Part shown: one piece after another, positions 1 to 8,367 of the stretch | How positions within the stretch are numbered: the first letter of the stretch is position 1 | How the letters are laid out: every line of letters begins with the position of its first letter | NCBI GenBank assembly: GCA_043809265.1 | Contig: JAZDDY010000148.1 | Coordinates: 1-24,255, forward strand | Direction of reading: 5' to 3' | DNA from: JAPLVS01 sp043809265 | Lineage (GTDB): Archaea > Iainarchaeota > Iainarchaeia > Iainarchaeales > DTGL01 | DNA: 24,255 bases | Made by a program: the position numbers and the translations under genes | Notes under the pieces: generated by a model | The model's input: the letters and a program-made list of their open reading frames with translations, nothing else | What the model was told of the DNA's origin: nothing | Database searches by the model: none

Positions 1-40
1 AAGAAAAGAAATGCCTGAAAAAAATTGGTTCGCAAGCCTT

Positions 41-73
41 TTAAATAATTCCATCATAATTCCATTAATAAAA
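41..73 (+). promoter_or_regulatory. Candidate promoter of the HTH-CBS gene
   Basis: Two AT-rich, TATA-like stretches lie upstream of the start at 103: ttaaataatt at 41-50 and attaataaaat at 63-73. With the usual archaeal spacing of about 25 bases to the start of transcription, the second would give a very short leader and the first a leader of about 35 bases. The sequence alone does not decide between them. The rest of bases 1-102 shows no gene. Confidence 0.35.
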
Positions 74-102
74 TATTCACATATGAATTTTTTGGCGGTA
101 GC

Positions 103-663
103 ATGCTTCCGGATATTTCAGAAATAAGGGCGCTGAGGAAAAGGCTCGGCATCACGCAGGCAGAGCTTGCAAGGATGAGCGGGGTTTCCCAGTCGCTTAT
201 AGCGAAAATCGAAGGAAGCCAGACTGTCCCAGGCTACGAAAAGGCCAGGAAACTTTTCGAGGCGCTGGAAAAAATCGGGAAAAAGAAGGAGGCCAGGGCT
301 GCGGACATCATGAGCAGGAAAGTGAAATCCATAAGGCCGGGCGAAAGCGCGAGGACGGCGGTGGCCATAATGGAAAAGAACGGCTTTTCGCAATTGCCTG
401 TGATAAAGCAGGACAAGTGCATAGGGATCGTGACCGAAAGCGGCGCGCTCTCGGCATTGAGGGCGAAGGGCAGCGAATTCGACCTCCTGACCGCTTCCGC
501 AATAATGGACGAGCCGCTGCCGATTGTGAGCACGCAGGCGCTCTTCCCTGTGCTCGCCGGAATCCTCAACCACGAGCACGCGGTGCTTGTCGCAGAGCAC
601 GGCAAAATCGTCGGCATCATAACAAAATCCGACCTGCTGAAAAAGGCGCTCGAAAAAAAATAA
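103..663 (+). CDS. HTH (Xre-type) transcriptional regulator with paired CBS domains
   Basis: A predicted DNA-binding regulator of 186 residues. An Xre/Cro-type helix-turn-helix occupies about residues 5-60, with the recognition region around 17-44 (ITQAELARMSGVSQ). Two CBS motifs follow at about 66-122 (ADIMSRKVKSIRPGE) and 132-183 (ending GIITKSDLL). This order matches the archaeal family of predicted regulators with C-terminal CBS domains. CBS pairs generally bind adenine nucleotides or S-adenosylmethionine, so an energy- or metabolite-sensing role is likely, but the ligand and targets cannot be read from sequence. The ATG at 103 follows a weak ggcgg. The gene points toward the surface-protein operon starting at 879 and is separated from it by 215 bases with that operon's own promoter. 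It could regulate the neighbours or simply lie beside them. Confidence 0.9.
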   Translation: MLPDISEIRALRKRLGITQAELARMSGVSQSLIAKIEGSQTVPGYEKARKLFEALEKIGKKKEARAADIMSRKVKSIRPGESARTAVAIMEKNGFSQLPVIKQDKCIGIVTESGALSALRAKGSEFDLLTASAIMDEPLPIVSTQALFPVLAGILNHEHAVLVAEHGKIVGIITKSDLLKKALEKK

Positions 664-739
664 GCCCCAAGTGGGCGCCAGGAAAAAAAGCAGGGCCGGG
701 GCTTTCACCAAATTGCGAAGGGAAATCGCCCCTGATGCG

Positions 740-788
740 CTTCACAATCCCTTCGGCACTGCTTCGCAGGCGCTTCACGACTCTTCAC
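740..788 (+). promoter_or_regulatory. Helically spaced cttcac repeats upstream of the plus-strand operon
   Basis: The hexamer cttcac occurs at 740-745, 773-778 and 783-788. The first two are part of a longer identical gcgcttcac (737-745 and 770-778). Offsets of 33 and 10 bases would put the copies on about the same face of the helix, just upstream of the TATA box at 814-822. A GC-rich hairpin (gcccc, loop gag, ggggc; 789-801) follows. A regulator binding site is plausible but unproven. Confidence 0.3.
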
Positions 789-805
789 GCCCCGAGGGGG
801 CCCCA

Positions 806-822
806 ACGAAAGGTTTTTATAA
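806..822 (+). promoter_or_regulatory. BRE/TATA promoter of the plus-strand surface operon
   Basis: A purine-rich BRE-like element (cgaaagg, 807-813) sits directly before a TATA box (tttttataa, 814-822). Transcription would start about 25 bases further on, near 845, leaving a leader of about 35 bases that contains the G-run SD (865-871) of the first gene. Confidence 0.6.
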
Positions 823-878
823 GATGAGCGACATAATTAATGTAGAGTAGTTAATAAGTTAATCGGGGGGGCTTTGTT

Positions 879-1454
879 TTGAAGAAATTTTTTTCCATCG
901 CATTGTTCGCGGGAATCTGCCTTGCGCTTTTTTCAAGCGCGGCGGCATTCGATGAAAGCCACATCAGCACATGGGACAACGTTTACCTCGTGAAAGAAAT
1001 GACAGTGCCGATAACAGTGAAAAACACTTCGCTTATGGAAAAAGAGCTTGAAGTGCAGTTCATCGGGCCGGCCGGGCTCCATTACAGCCTTTCAAAAATA
1101 CCGGAAAAAATAGGGTCGTCAGGAAACGCCCTGTTCTATTTGAAAATATACCCTTCGGACGAAACAGAAGGCACAACCTACAATTCAACACTCATGGTTT
1201 CGCTCGGCGGCGAGACAGCCCTTAAAGAAATAAAAGTGCACTCCTCGAAATATTTCCCTGAACCGCAGGAAACAACAGGCGGGGAAACAGGGGGCACTGA
1301 ACAGCCGAACGGCGCGGCCCCAATGGTTTTGCTCGGCGGCTTTGAGGGCGCGGCAATGACTGTGCTTTTGGCCATAGTAATCCTTCTTTCAATCGCAATA
1401 ATAGCCAAAATCCTTACAATCAAGGGCAGGCAGGAGCGTGAGTTTTATGGATAA
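879..1454 (+). CDS. Small exported Ig-like protein with C-terminal membrane anchor
   Basis: A 191-residue protein of unknown specific function and first gene of the plus-strand operon. It starts with TTG at 879: a run of seven G (865-871) lies seven bases upstream, and this start gives a clean signal peptide (MKKFFSIALFAGICLALFSSAAA). Residues of about 30-125 form a single beta-rich domain resembling the NEW3/CARDB Ig-like domains of the large proteins downstream (for example PITVKNTSLMEKELEVQF). A Gly/Thr-rich linker (about 130-147) leads to one membrane segment (about 152-178) and a basic, charged tail. Predicted topology is an external domain anchored at its C-terminus. The next gene overlaps its 3' end by 8 bases, which suggests translational coupling. 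Confidence 0.8.
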   Translation: MKKFFSIALFAGICLALFSSAAAFDESHISTWDNVYLVKEMTVPITVKNTSLMEKELEVQFIGPAGLHYSLSKIPEKIGSSGNALFYLKIYPSDETEGTTYNSTLMVSLGGETALKEIKVHSSKYFPEPQETTGGETGGTEQPNGAAPMVLLGGFEGAAMTVLLAIVILLSIAIIAKILTIKGRQEREFYG

Positions 1455-2454
1455 GGCAAATATAGCGTTCGCATTCATTTTCCTCATGCCAGCAATAATT
1501 ATAGCAATCGCATTCCTTTTCATTATACCTTCGGCAATCGCAGGCATAGTGCCGGTGCCAGGCATTACAAGCACCACACACAAGTGCGGGGACTGCACCA
1601 ATGCATGGAGCGCGGAATGCAGGACCCTTTACAGGATAGACTCTTACAGCAACGGGGCAAAAAGCGTTTCGCCTGTCATGACAGCCCCGCAGACAGATTA
1701 CACTTATTGCTATAACAGGCAATTCGTGAAAATCAACTTTAAGGAAAGCTACAAATGCGTCGGCAGCACAAGCTACAAAAGCCTTGACTCCAAAGGCCTG
1801 CCTTCAAGCTTCAAATGGAGCTACGGCATGGACTGGCCCACCTACTGCGCTTACGGCTGCAACGCGCGCACACAGAAATGCAACCCGCAGCCGGCACAGG
1901 CGGCAAAACCAACACCGAAACCAATAGTGGCGCAGGCAAAGCCGCCTGCAAAAACATGCGTTCCAACAAATTACCTTGTATGCAAGAACGGTGACTCGTA
2001 CAGGAAATATATTTACAGGGACTGCTCTCAGGCAGAATTCCTTGTCACAGACTGCGGGAGCTGCCAGACATGCACTGGCGGCAAATGCATCGGCAAACCA
2101 AGCGGAAGCACCACAAAGCCGGCCGTCCAAACGCCAGCGCAGGCCACAAACAGCAGCACAGGAACCAAAAGGAACAATTACAGGGCTGCAGAAGCCAAGC
2201 CGATAATCACAAGCAATTACGGCAAGCTTTATTCACCGAGCTCAAAATGGGTCTGCGACAGCACAGGCCATTGGAAAGTGCCTGTTGATATTCTGGGAAA
2301 TTGGATATGGAATTCGGCAAAATACTGCGAGAACGGCTGCTCAGGCGGCTCGTGCAAACAGGCGGCAGGCACATGCACTTACAACAGCGAATGCCCAAGC
2401 GGGTATTATTGCAAGCGCCTCGAGAGCGGGAACGCCTGCAGGCCGAGGAACTGA
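1447..2454 (+). CDS. Secreted or N-anchored cysteine-rich protein with three Cys modules
   Basis: A 335-residue protein of unknown function. The ATG at 1447 is preferred over an in-frame GTG at 1438, because the ggag at 1433-1436 is correctly spaced only for the ATG. Residues 5-32 are strongly hydrophobic and act as signal peptide or anchor. The outer part has three Cys modules: about 104-145 (ending CAYGC then Cys), 171-214 (with CGSCQTC) and 270-303 (ending CENGC then Cys). They are separated by Pro/Ala/Lys- and Thr/Ser-rich linkers at about 146-170 and 217-250. The end (CTYNSECPSGYYC, 310-322) recalls small EB/Dickkopf-like disulfide knots. The same module recurs in the next three genes, so these genes probably arose by module duplication and act together at the surface. 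It overlaps the upstream gene by 8 bases. Confidence 0.8.
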   Translation: MDKANIAFAFIFLMPAIIIAIAFLFIIPSAIAGIVPVPGITSTTHKCGDCTNAWSAECRTLYRIDSYSNGAKSVSPVMTAPQTDYTYCYNRQFVKINFKESYKCVGSTSYKSLDSKGLPSSFKWSYGMDWPTYCAYGCNARTQKCNPQPAQAAKPTPKPIVAQAKPPAKTCVPTNYLVCKNGDSYRKYIYRDCSQAEFLVTDCGSCQTCTGGKCIGKPSGSTTKPAVQTPAQATNSSTGTKRNNYRAAEAKPIITSNYGKLYSPSSKWVCDSTGHWKVPVDILGNWIWNSAKYCENGCSGGSCKQAAGTCTYNSECPSGYYCKRLESGNACRPRN

Positions 2455-2465
2455 GGGGATTGAAA

Positions 2466-2918
2466 ATGGACAAAAAGCTCTTCATTGCGGCAATTTTGAT
2501 GATTGCAATTTTGGTGCTGCCTTTTACCTCAGCAGCACCGCCGCCAAAAAAGCCTGGCTCACAGCCAAGCAACCCGGCAATCCCGCAATTCCAGTACTAC
2601 TGCCAGAAGGGCTCGACCAAAGTAAAGTTTGTCAGGATGTTCTCGACAACATGGTACAGCATGAAACTGGACCGCCTGACAGGCAAGATAACGAACTCGC
2701 CTTGCACTTACGGCTGCAACAAGGCCACAGGGCTATGCTATACCAGGAAGCAGGTAAACTCAACCCCTGGAACAAACTTCAAATGGAAATGCGAAGGTAG
2801 CTTTTTCCACCGCAACACAAAAAGCGTGAGGATAAACCTTGACACAGGCGAAAAAGACCCGCCTATTGATTGCAAATATGGGTGTGATTCGTCAACAGGC
2901 TGGTGCAGGCAGGTTTAA
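2466..2918 (+). CDS. Small secreted protein with two Cys modules
   Basis: A 150-residue predicted secreted protein of unknown function. The ATG at 2466 is chosen because it follows an SD-like agggg (after the upstream stop at 2452-2454) and begins a standard signal peptide (MDKKLFIAAILMIAILVLPFT). Earlier in-frame starts would put an arginine-rich stretch in front of it. After a Pro-rich linker (25-41), the protein is two Cys modules: C46-x33-C80-x3-C84-x6-C91 (CTYGC core) and C109-x26-C136-x3-C140-x6-C147 (CKYGC core). There is no C-terminal membrane segment, so it is probably released or bound to other surface proteins. The gap to the next gene is 18 bases. Confidence 0.8.
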   Translation: MDKKLFIAAILMIAILVLPFTSAAPPPKKPGSQPSNPAIPQFQYYCQKGSTKVKFVRMFSTTWYSMKLDRLTGKITNSPCTYGCNKATGLCYTRKQVNSTPGTNFKWKCEGSFFHRNTKSVRINLDTGEKDPPIDCKYGCDSSTGWCRQV

Positions 2919-2936
2919 GCAGGGGGGAGATAAAAC

Positions 2937-3329
2937 ATGAAGAAAATCGCAATGGTTTCAGTTTTAGTCCTGTTGCTGGCTTTTTCAGCCATGGCTTTGC
3001 CAGGCAATGCTGTGACTGTGAAGTTCAAGCTGCCGGTCCGCACATTCAGCACATTCTCATGCAAAACATTGCTCGGAAACCAGTACAGCGTTCCGGCAGG
3101 CGCAGGCGGCGGGCTTGACGTCATCATGAATGCAAAGAAATGCGCTTACGGCTGCAATCAGGCCACAAACAAGTGCTACACCTCGCCGAAACCAAAATGG
3201 TTTTGCCGGAGGGCTCCGTTCTCGTACGAAGTCCAGGTGAACGAATATACTGGGAAGGAAATCAATTCGACAAAACAATTCTGCGGCCTTAAAGGCTGCG
3301 ATTTTTCAAAAGGGAGATGCAGGAATTAA
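2937..3329 (+). CDS. Small secreted protein with two Cys modules (paralogue of the preceding gene)
   Basis: A 130-residue predicted secreted protein of unknown function. The ATG at 2937 follows a strong G-run SD (agggggga, 2921-2928), and the signal peptide is MKKIAMVSVLVLLLAFSAMA. The mature part repeats the architecture of the preceding gene: C42-x26-C69-x3-C73-x6-C80 (CAYGC core) and C90-x25-C116-x4-C121-x6-C128. An aromatic W-x-C (WFC, 88-90) opens the second module, as in the other family members. It has no membrane anchor. Small size, even Cys count and tandem placement suggest disulfide-bonded structural or ligand-binding subunits, which is inference. Confidence 0.8.
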   Translation: MKKIAMVSVLVLLLAFSAMALPGNAVTVKFKLPVRTFSTFSCKTLLGNQYSVPAGAGGGLDVIMNAKKCAYGCNQATNKCYTSPKPKWFCRRAPFSYEVQVNEYTGKEINSTKQFCGLKGCDFSKGRCRN

Positions 3330-3343
3330 CAGGGGGGAATGGG

Positions 3344-6127
3344 ATGAAAAAATATTTTTTTGGTACAATAGTTCTTTTGGTTTTGCTGGTTTCGGCGCCG
3401 GTTTTCGCGGACTGCATGATGGGATGGTTCTGCAAGGACTCGTTCCACCGCGCTTACAGGGCAGGCGACTGCAACTGGGGCCAAGAAGAATACTGCGCCT
3501 ACGGCTGCCTGAGCGGAATATGCACTCCTGCACCGAATAACGCCCCAAGCACCCCGGAAGTAAGCATAACCCCGGACCCTGCAACAGCAGGCAACGACCT
3601 CACCTGCCACGCCTATTCGACAGACCCTGAAAACCAGAACATCGAATACGAATACAAGTGGTACAGGAACAATGAGTATTACACTACAAGGGTTTCAAAC
3701 TCCCAAACAGACCTTCTCCAGGCAACCCACACCTCAGAAGGGGAAACCTGGATGTGCAAGGTAAGGGCATACGACCAGTCCACATACTCGGGTTACGGTT
3801 ACGACACCATCACACTCACTTCAGGCCAGCAATGCACCGCGGGCTGGAAATGCAAGCCAGGCTACGGAACCCGCGCATACCAGAATTCTGACTGCTCTTG
3901 GACGAACGAAGAGGCATGCATGAACGGCTGCCTTAACGGCTTCTGCGTCGGCTCAAGCCAGAACCACGCGCCGACAAGCCCGAACGTTTACATTTCGCCT
4001 TCATCGCCTGCAAATTCGGACGACCTTGTCTGCAACGCGCATTCCACAGACCAGGACAATGATTCGATAGAGTACAATTACACATGGAAAAGGAACGGCT
4101 CGACCTTCAGGACATACACCACATACGACAACACAAACACTGTCGATGATTCCTACACAGAACAGGGAGACGAATGGCAGTGCACTGTAAGGGCATTCGA
4201 CGGCCACAATTACAGCGATTACTCGTTTGACACAGTCGATGTCGGCGGAAGCGGCTGCAATTCCAGCATCAGCATGACACCCGAATACGGCACAATCCAC
4301 ATGGCAAGAAACGATTCAAGGGCCGTAAGGGTAAGGCTGCAAAACAATTCCTGCGGCGAGTACTGCGCCGACCTATACGGAAGGGACTACTCCAATTACA
4401 TTGACGCAGAGCCCTCGACAGGCAACGTATGCCTCAACGAAGGCGAAAGCACCTGGGTCTCGCTGGACATAGAAACAATCGATGCAAGCGCGGGAACATA
4501 CACCGCAAAACTCGAAGCCCAGAAAGGAAACATCAAATCAAGCGCAACAATCAGCGTCATCGTGGACTCATGCAGTTCATGCAGCGACTGCGGCACATGC
4601 GGAAATTGCGATTCCTGCACCGACTGCAGCGGCTCATGCGGCAGCTGCAGCTCGTGCAATTCAGGCTCGAACTGCCTTGCGCTTTCAAGCACAAGCAAAA
4701 ACATCTGCAGGGGCCAGACAAACACTATCAGCGTGCTTGTCAGGAACACTTCGAACGGAATAAAGGAAATAGAGCTGGAAGCGTCGGCAAGCGATTACCT
4801 CGCCCACTTCAACGAAAGCAACATAGAACTTGACGCGCACTCGCAGAAATACGTGGACCTTGAAATATACGCTTACCCCGGCGCAAGCCTCGGCTCGCAC
4901 TACGTGAACATTTCCGCAAGGACAGACGGCGATTACGAGCAGTCAAAGGCATATTTCACTGTAAAGGACTGCGAGACGCCTGCAACACAGTCATTCACAC
5001 TTTCAATGTCAGGCACTTGCACCGCACTGGACAAAGGCACGGACAAAAACATTTCGTTCACAGTCAAAAACAACACTTCGAATGACATCACGGTCAACCT
5101 CCAGACAGTGGCGGACATACCGACAGAAGTGCAGGCATCGGTCGGCCTCGGCCCGAACCAGACAAAAACCCTCAAGCTCAAGGCAAGCGCAAGGGCAGAC
5201 GAGACGACAGGCAAGCACTACGTGAAATTGTACGCCTGGACATCCAATTACAGGGTCTACAAGGACGCCTGCTTTGAAATCGGCAAAAAGAGAAAAACAA
5301 GCATTTCGCTCAAGGACAACAACATTTCGATAGAGCAGTGCTCCAACTCGGTCTTCGTGCTCCTGCTTGAAAACCAGGGCGACTACAACGAGTCATATTC
5401 CATAGACCTGGGCAACAGCACAAAGGCAAAAATAACGATTCCGGACAAAAACATAAGCCTGATGCCCGGCAAGGGCAAGGAAGTTTTCATCAACGTCGAT
5501 GTTCCGCTCGACATGAAGGAAGGCGCCTATTGGTTCGACATAATAATCAAAGGCAAGGAAACCTTCACAAAAAGGCTTTACTTCGATGTCGTAAAAGCGC
5601 CTGAAAGCGTGGCTTCAACAGCTGAAATCGCAACGTATCCTTCAAAGATAGTATTGTTCCCTGGCGAGGATAAAGCGGTGAGCGTTTCACTGGCAAACCT
5701 TTCGGCTGAAAAAATCACAGGCATAAAAATTTCCTGGTCGATGCCGCAAGGCATTGAAACAGAAAACGCAACAGTCGACCTTGAACCAAAGGAAGCCGCT
5801 GCATTCGAATTCAATGTCTGGGCGGCCGACGACATGGAGCCAGGCACATATTACGGAACGCTTTCAATGAAAGTGGATGACAAGGAAGTGTCCAAAAAAA
5901 TAACCCTTGTGGTAACCCCGGAAGAGCAGGCGGCGCCTGCCGAAGAAGGCGGAGAACAAACCGAACAAGGCGAAGGGTTCGCGCCTTTCGCTGTGCTCGG
6001 CTCGCTCAACCAGCCTTTGGGCATAGGATTAATTATTTTACTGATAATAGTTATTGCAATGGTTGCCCTTAAGGGATTCATTGAAAGCGATGTAGACTAT
6101 TCAAAGCCGGTTTGGCACAGGAGGTAA
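3344..6127 (+). CDS. Large anchored surface protein: Cys modules, Ig-like domains, CxxC ladder
   Basis: A 927-residue predicted surface protein. The ATG at 3344 follows agggggg (3331-3337) and begins the signal peptide (MKKYFFGTIVLLVLLVSAPVFA). Domains in order are: Cys module 1 (24-60, CAYGC core); an Ig-like domain (about 64-160); Cys module 2 (164-201); a second, similar Ig-like domain (about 207-300, sharing SxDxxNxxIEYxYxWxRN); a NEW3-like domain (304-408); a ladder of 11 Cys mostly three residues apart (410-444); four more Ig-like NEW3/CARDB-like domains (about 445-860); an acidic linker; and a membrane segment (about 891-909) with a short tail. Many N-x-S/T sequons suggest glycosylation. 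It links the small Cys-module proteins upstream to the Ig-chain protein downstream, so it may be the scaffold. The gap to the next gene is 5 bases. Confidence 0.85.
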   Translation: MKKYFFGTIVLLVLLVSAPVFADCMMGWFCKDSFHRAYRAGDCNWGQEEYCAYGCLSGICTPAPNNAPSTPEVSITPDPATAGNDLTCHAYSTDPENQNIEYEYKWYRNNEYYTTRVSNSQTDLLQATHTSEGETWMCKVRAYDQSTYSGYGYDTITLTSGQQCTAGWKCKPGYGTRAYQNSDCSWTNEEACMNGCLNGFCVGSSQNHAPTSPNVYISPSSPANSDDLVCNAHSTDQDNDSIEYNYTWKRNGSTFRTYTTYDNTNTVDDSYTEQGDEWQCTVRAFDGHNYSDYSFDTVDVGGSGCNSSISMTPEYGTIHMARNDSRAVRVRLQNNSCGEYCADLYGRDYSNYIDAEPSTGNVCLNEGESTWVSLDIETIDASAGTYTAKLEAQKGNIKSSATISVIVDSCSSCSDCGTCGNCDSCTDCSGSCGSCSSCNSGSNCLALSSTSKNICRGQTNTISVLVRNTSNGIKEIELEASASDYLAHFNESNIELDAHSQKYVDLEIYAYPGASLGSHYVNISARTDGDYEQSKAYFTVKDCETPATQSFTLSMSGTCTALDKGTDKNISFTVKNNTSNDITVNLQTVADIPTEVQASVGLGPNQTKTLKLKASARADETTGKHYVKLYAWTSNYRVYKDACFEIGKKRKTSISLKDNNISIEQCSNSVFVLLLENQGDYNESYSIDLGNSTKAKITIPDKNISLMPGKGKEVFINVDVPLDMKEGAYWFDIIIKGKETFTKRLYFDVVKAPESVASTAEIATYPSKIVLFPGEDKAVSVSLANLSAEKITGIKISWSMPQGIETENATVDLEPKEAAAFEFNVWAADDMEPGTYYGTLSMKVDDKEVSKKITLVVTPEEQAAPAEEGGEQTEQGEGFAPFAVLGSLNQPLGIGLIILLIIVIAMVALKGFIESDVDYSKPVWHRR
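4571..4675 (+). repeat. CxxC ladder coding segment
   Basis: This stretch encodes residues 410-444 of the large surface protein, with Cys at 410, 413, 416, 419, 422, 425, 428, 432, 435, 438 and 444. The intervening residues are mostly Ser, Asp, Gly, Thr and Asn. The triplet-of-codons periodicity (tgc every nine bases) points to slippage or duplication of a short unit. It separates the first NEW3-like domain from the others. Confidence 0.75.
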
Positions 6128-6132
6128 AGAAA

Positions 6133-8343
6133 ATGAACGCAATCAACAAATACACACTATTAGGCCTTTTGCTGATAATAATAGGAGCCAGCGCAAGAGC
6201 CGACTTCATTTCAGGGAGCTTTGAACTGCAGGCAAAATGCTGCGATTCAGTCCTTACAACATACGAGTTCAAAAACAACTGGAGTGAAACGCTCGAATAC
6301 ACGCTCACAGCAACAGGCGACAGCTCTGACTGGGCGAACATCAACGGCCAGCAGATAGACAAGGAACCGCTTGTTTTTTCACTCACTGCCGGAGAAACAA
6401 AAACACTTTACGCGTTCTTCACCCCCTGCTGCTATGCAAAACCAGGCACTTACATCATCGGCCTGAAATATTCCTCGAAAAAAGGCACAAAAACACAAAA
6501 TGTCACTTTAACGCTGCCAGAATGCAGGACGCTTTCATTGAAGGTAACGCCTGAAAAAGCAATAATAGGGCAGTGCGAACCGGCTGTGTTCGACATGAAA
6601 ATCTCGAACAAAAGCATCACAATGGAAACAGTGCAGGCAAAAATCGAAGGCATTCCGCCGGAATGGATTTCATTGACGGTGCCGTCCGAATTCCTGCTGG
6701 AAAAGGAATCCGAAAGGGCAGCGCAGATAAAAATAAGCGCGCCATGCAACGCCGAACTCAAAACATACAGCGGCAAGGCAACAGCAAAAATAAAAGGCAC
6801 GGATTTTTCAATTTCAGCCGACTTCTCGCTCGAAATAACAGACAAACAGTCGGTTTCAATAGGCACTGACGCCCAGAAAAAATTCCAGGCATGCAACGAC
6901 AGCGAAGAACAAGCCGCAATAACAATCAAAAACAACGGAAGGGCAAAGGATTCCCTGCAATTGAGCATTGAAGGGCCTGAGTGGCTCGAGCTGAAGGACA
7001 AGGCGCTCGTGCTTGAAGCAGGCGAATCAAAGGACGTGAAAATCTATTTCCACGCAAGCAGCGCGGAAGAAAAAGAATACGCTTTCAAAATAAAGGCGGC
7101 TTCGGCCACATACGCAAAAGAAACAAGCAGGGAATTCAGCGTGGCCCTCAAGGACTGCTTCAGCCTCGGCATAGAAAAAACGCGCGGAGTCGAATCCGCA
7201 TGCATCGAGGAAGGCCTATCATACGACTTTGAAGTGAAAAACACAAAGGAAAACGCGATAAAAGCAAAAGCAGGCGTCATAGGGCTTAAGGCGAATGTTT
7301 CCACCGGCTCATTCGAATTAAAGCCTGGCGAAAAGAAGAAAGTTACAGCAACATTCGACCTTTCAGGCGAAAAGCCAGGCAAAAAATCATTCGTGCTTGA
7401 AATAGAATCGGAAAACTTCAAGTTCTCGAAGGAATTTTCCTTCACCTTGAACGACTGCTATGCCCTTGAGGCAGGCAAAAAAGAACTCAGCGAAACAATA
7501 CAGATGACCACCGGCGCCTTCGTTTGCCCGCAGGGCAAGGCAATAACCTCGACAGTGAAAAACACAGGCACAATGGAGCAGACGGTTGAAATAAAGGCGG
7601 CAGGCATAGAGTGGCTGAAAATAGAACCGAGCGAAATAGTGCTGAACTCAGGCGAAACAAAGGAATTCTACGCGTACATTTCGCCGCCTGTCGGCGTGAA
7701 GGCAGGAAATTACGAGGCACAGCTTGAAATCACTGCAAAAGACTTCAGCGACAAGTCAAAAATAAAGGTCGAAATAAAAACAATCGGCCTCGAACAGGTC
7801 GATGTCTCCGCCGAGTCCGAAATACAGCAGGAAATCCTTGAAACAGAGAAAACAGTCAAGGCAAAAATAAAACTTAGGAACACGGGGAACTGCACTCTCA
7901 GCGTGAGCGGCATAAAAGGCGAAGGCTACACCGTCAAATTCGACGATACATCCTTCGGCCTCGATGTCAACGAGGAAAAAACAATCACGGCAACCATCTC
8001 CCTCGGCAAAAACATCGAGGACAAGAACATCTCGATGCCGATAACAATCACAACAGACAAGGGCATAATCAGGAAAAACCTCATGCTGGACCTCGCGGAA
8101 GAAGAGGCGGCAGTCGAAGAGATAAAGCAGGAAGAAGCCGAAATCCAGGCGCCGACTGAAACACCGGGGACAGCAGAGCAGGCAGGCCTTGCAGCACTTT
8201 CAGGCGGAAGGATTGCAAACCTCGCAATACTGTTCTTCCTCGGCATAATCGCTTTGATAATCGTGGTTTTGACCTACCAGGCATACAAGAAACCCGAAGG
8301 CAAAACAGAAGCAAAGCCGGCGGCAAAGAAGAGCAGAAAATGA
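6133..8343 (+). CDS. Membrane-anchored protein of six tandem Ig-like (NEW3-like) domains
   Basis: A 736-residue predicted surface stalk or scaffold. The ATG at 6133 follows a perfect aggagg SD (6119-6124) that overlaps the upstream stop. Signal peptide is about 1-23. Six beta-rich domains of about 100 residues follow (about 24-130, 131-238, 239-340, 341-440, 441-548, 549-655). Each has the NEW3/CARDB-type pattern of a strand ending in V-x-N, later L-x-x-G-E-x-K. Cys pairs sit at domain starts: C131/C148, C342/C357, C442/C465. A Glu-rich linker (656-690) leads to a membrane segment (about 695-715) and a Lys-rich cytoplasmic tail. Such chains usually act as rigid extended stalks. It is the last gene of the operon and ends just before the hairpin at 8368. 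Confidence 0.85.
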   Translation: MNAINKYTLLGLLLIIIGASARADFISGSFELQAKCCDSVLTTYEFKNNWSETLEYTLTATGDSSDWANINGQQIDKEPLVFSLTAGETKTLYAFFTPCCYAKPGTYIIGLKYSSKKGTKTQNVTLTLPECRTLSLKVTPEKAIIGQCEPAVFDMKISNKSITMETVQAKIEGIPPEWISLTVPSEFLLEKESERAAQIKISAPCNAELKTYSGKATAKIKGTDFSISADFSLEITDKQSVSIGTDAQKKFQACNDSEEQAAITIKNNGRAKDSLQLSIEGPEWLELKDKALVLEAGESKDVKIYFHASSAEEKEYAFKIKAASATYAKETSREFSVALKDCFSLGIEKTRGVESACIEEGLSYDFEVKNTKENAIKAKAGVIGLKANVSTGSFELKPGEKKKVTATFDLSGEKPGKKSFVLEIESENFKFSKEFSFTLNDCYALEAGKKELSETIQMTTGAFVCPQGKAITSTVKNTGTMEQTVEIKAAGIEWLKIEPSEIVLNSGETKEFYAYISPPVGVKAGNYEAQLEITAKDFSDKSKIKVEIKTIGLEQVDVSAESEIQQEILETEKTVKAKIKLRNTGNCTLSVSGIKGEGYTVKFDDTSFGLDVNEEKTITATISLGKNIEDKNISMPITITTDKGIIRKNLMLDLAEEEAAVEEIKQEEAEIQAPTETPGTAEQAGLAALSGGRIANLAILFFLGIIALIIVVLTYQAYKKPEGKTEAKPAAKKSRK

Positions 8344-8367
8344 TAAGCCGACACAAATAAAACAGCA

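Noticed and set aside
26..40. A ggttcgcaagcc stretch resembling a tRNA T-arm
   Set aside because: The flanking bases do not form the T-stem, and no other tRNA arms can be found in front of it within the window.
662..704. A 7-base inverted repeat (aagcccc ... ggggctt) after the HTH-CBS gene, considered as a terminator
   Set aside because: The loop is 29 bases long, the stem overlaps the stop codon and no T-run follows.
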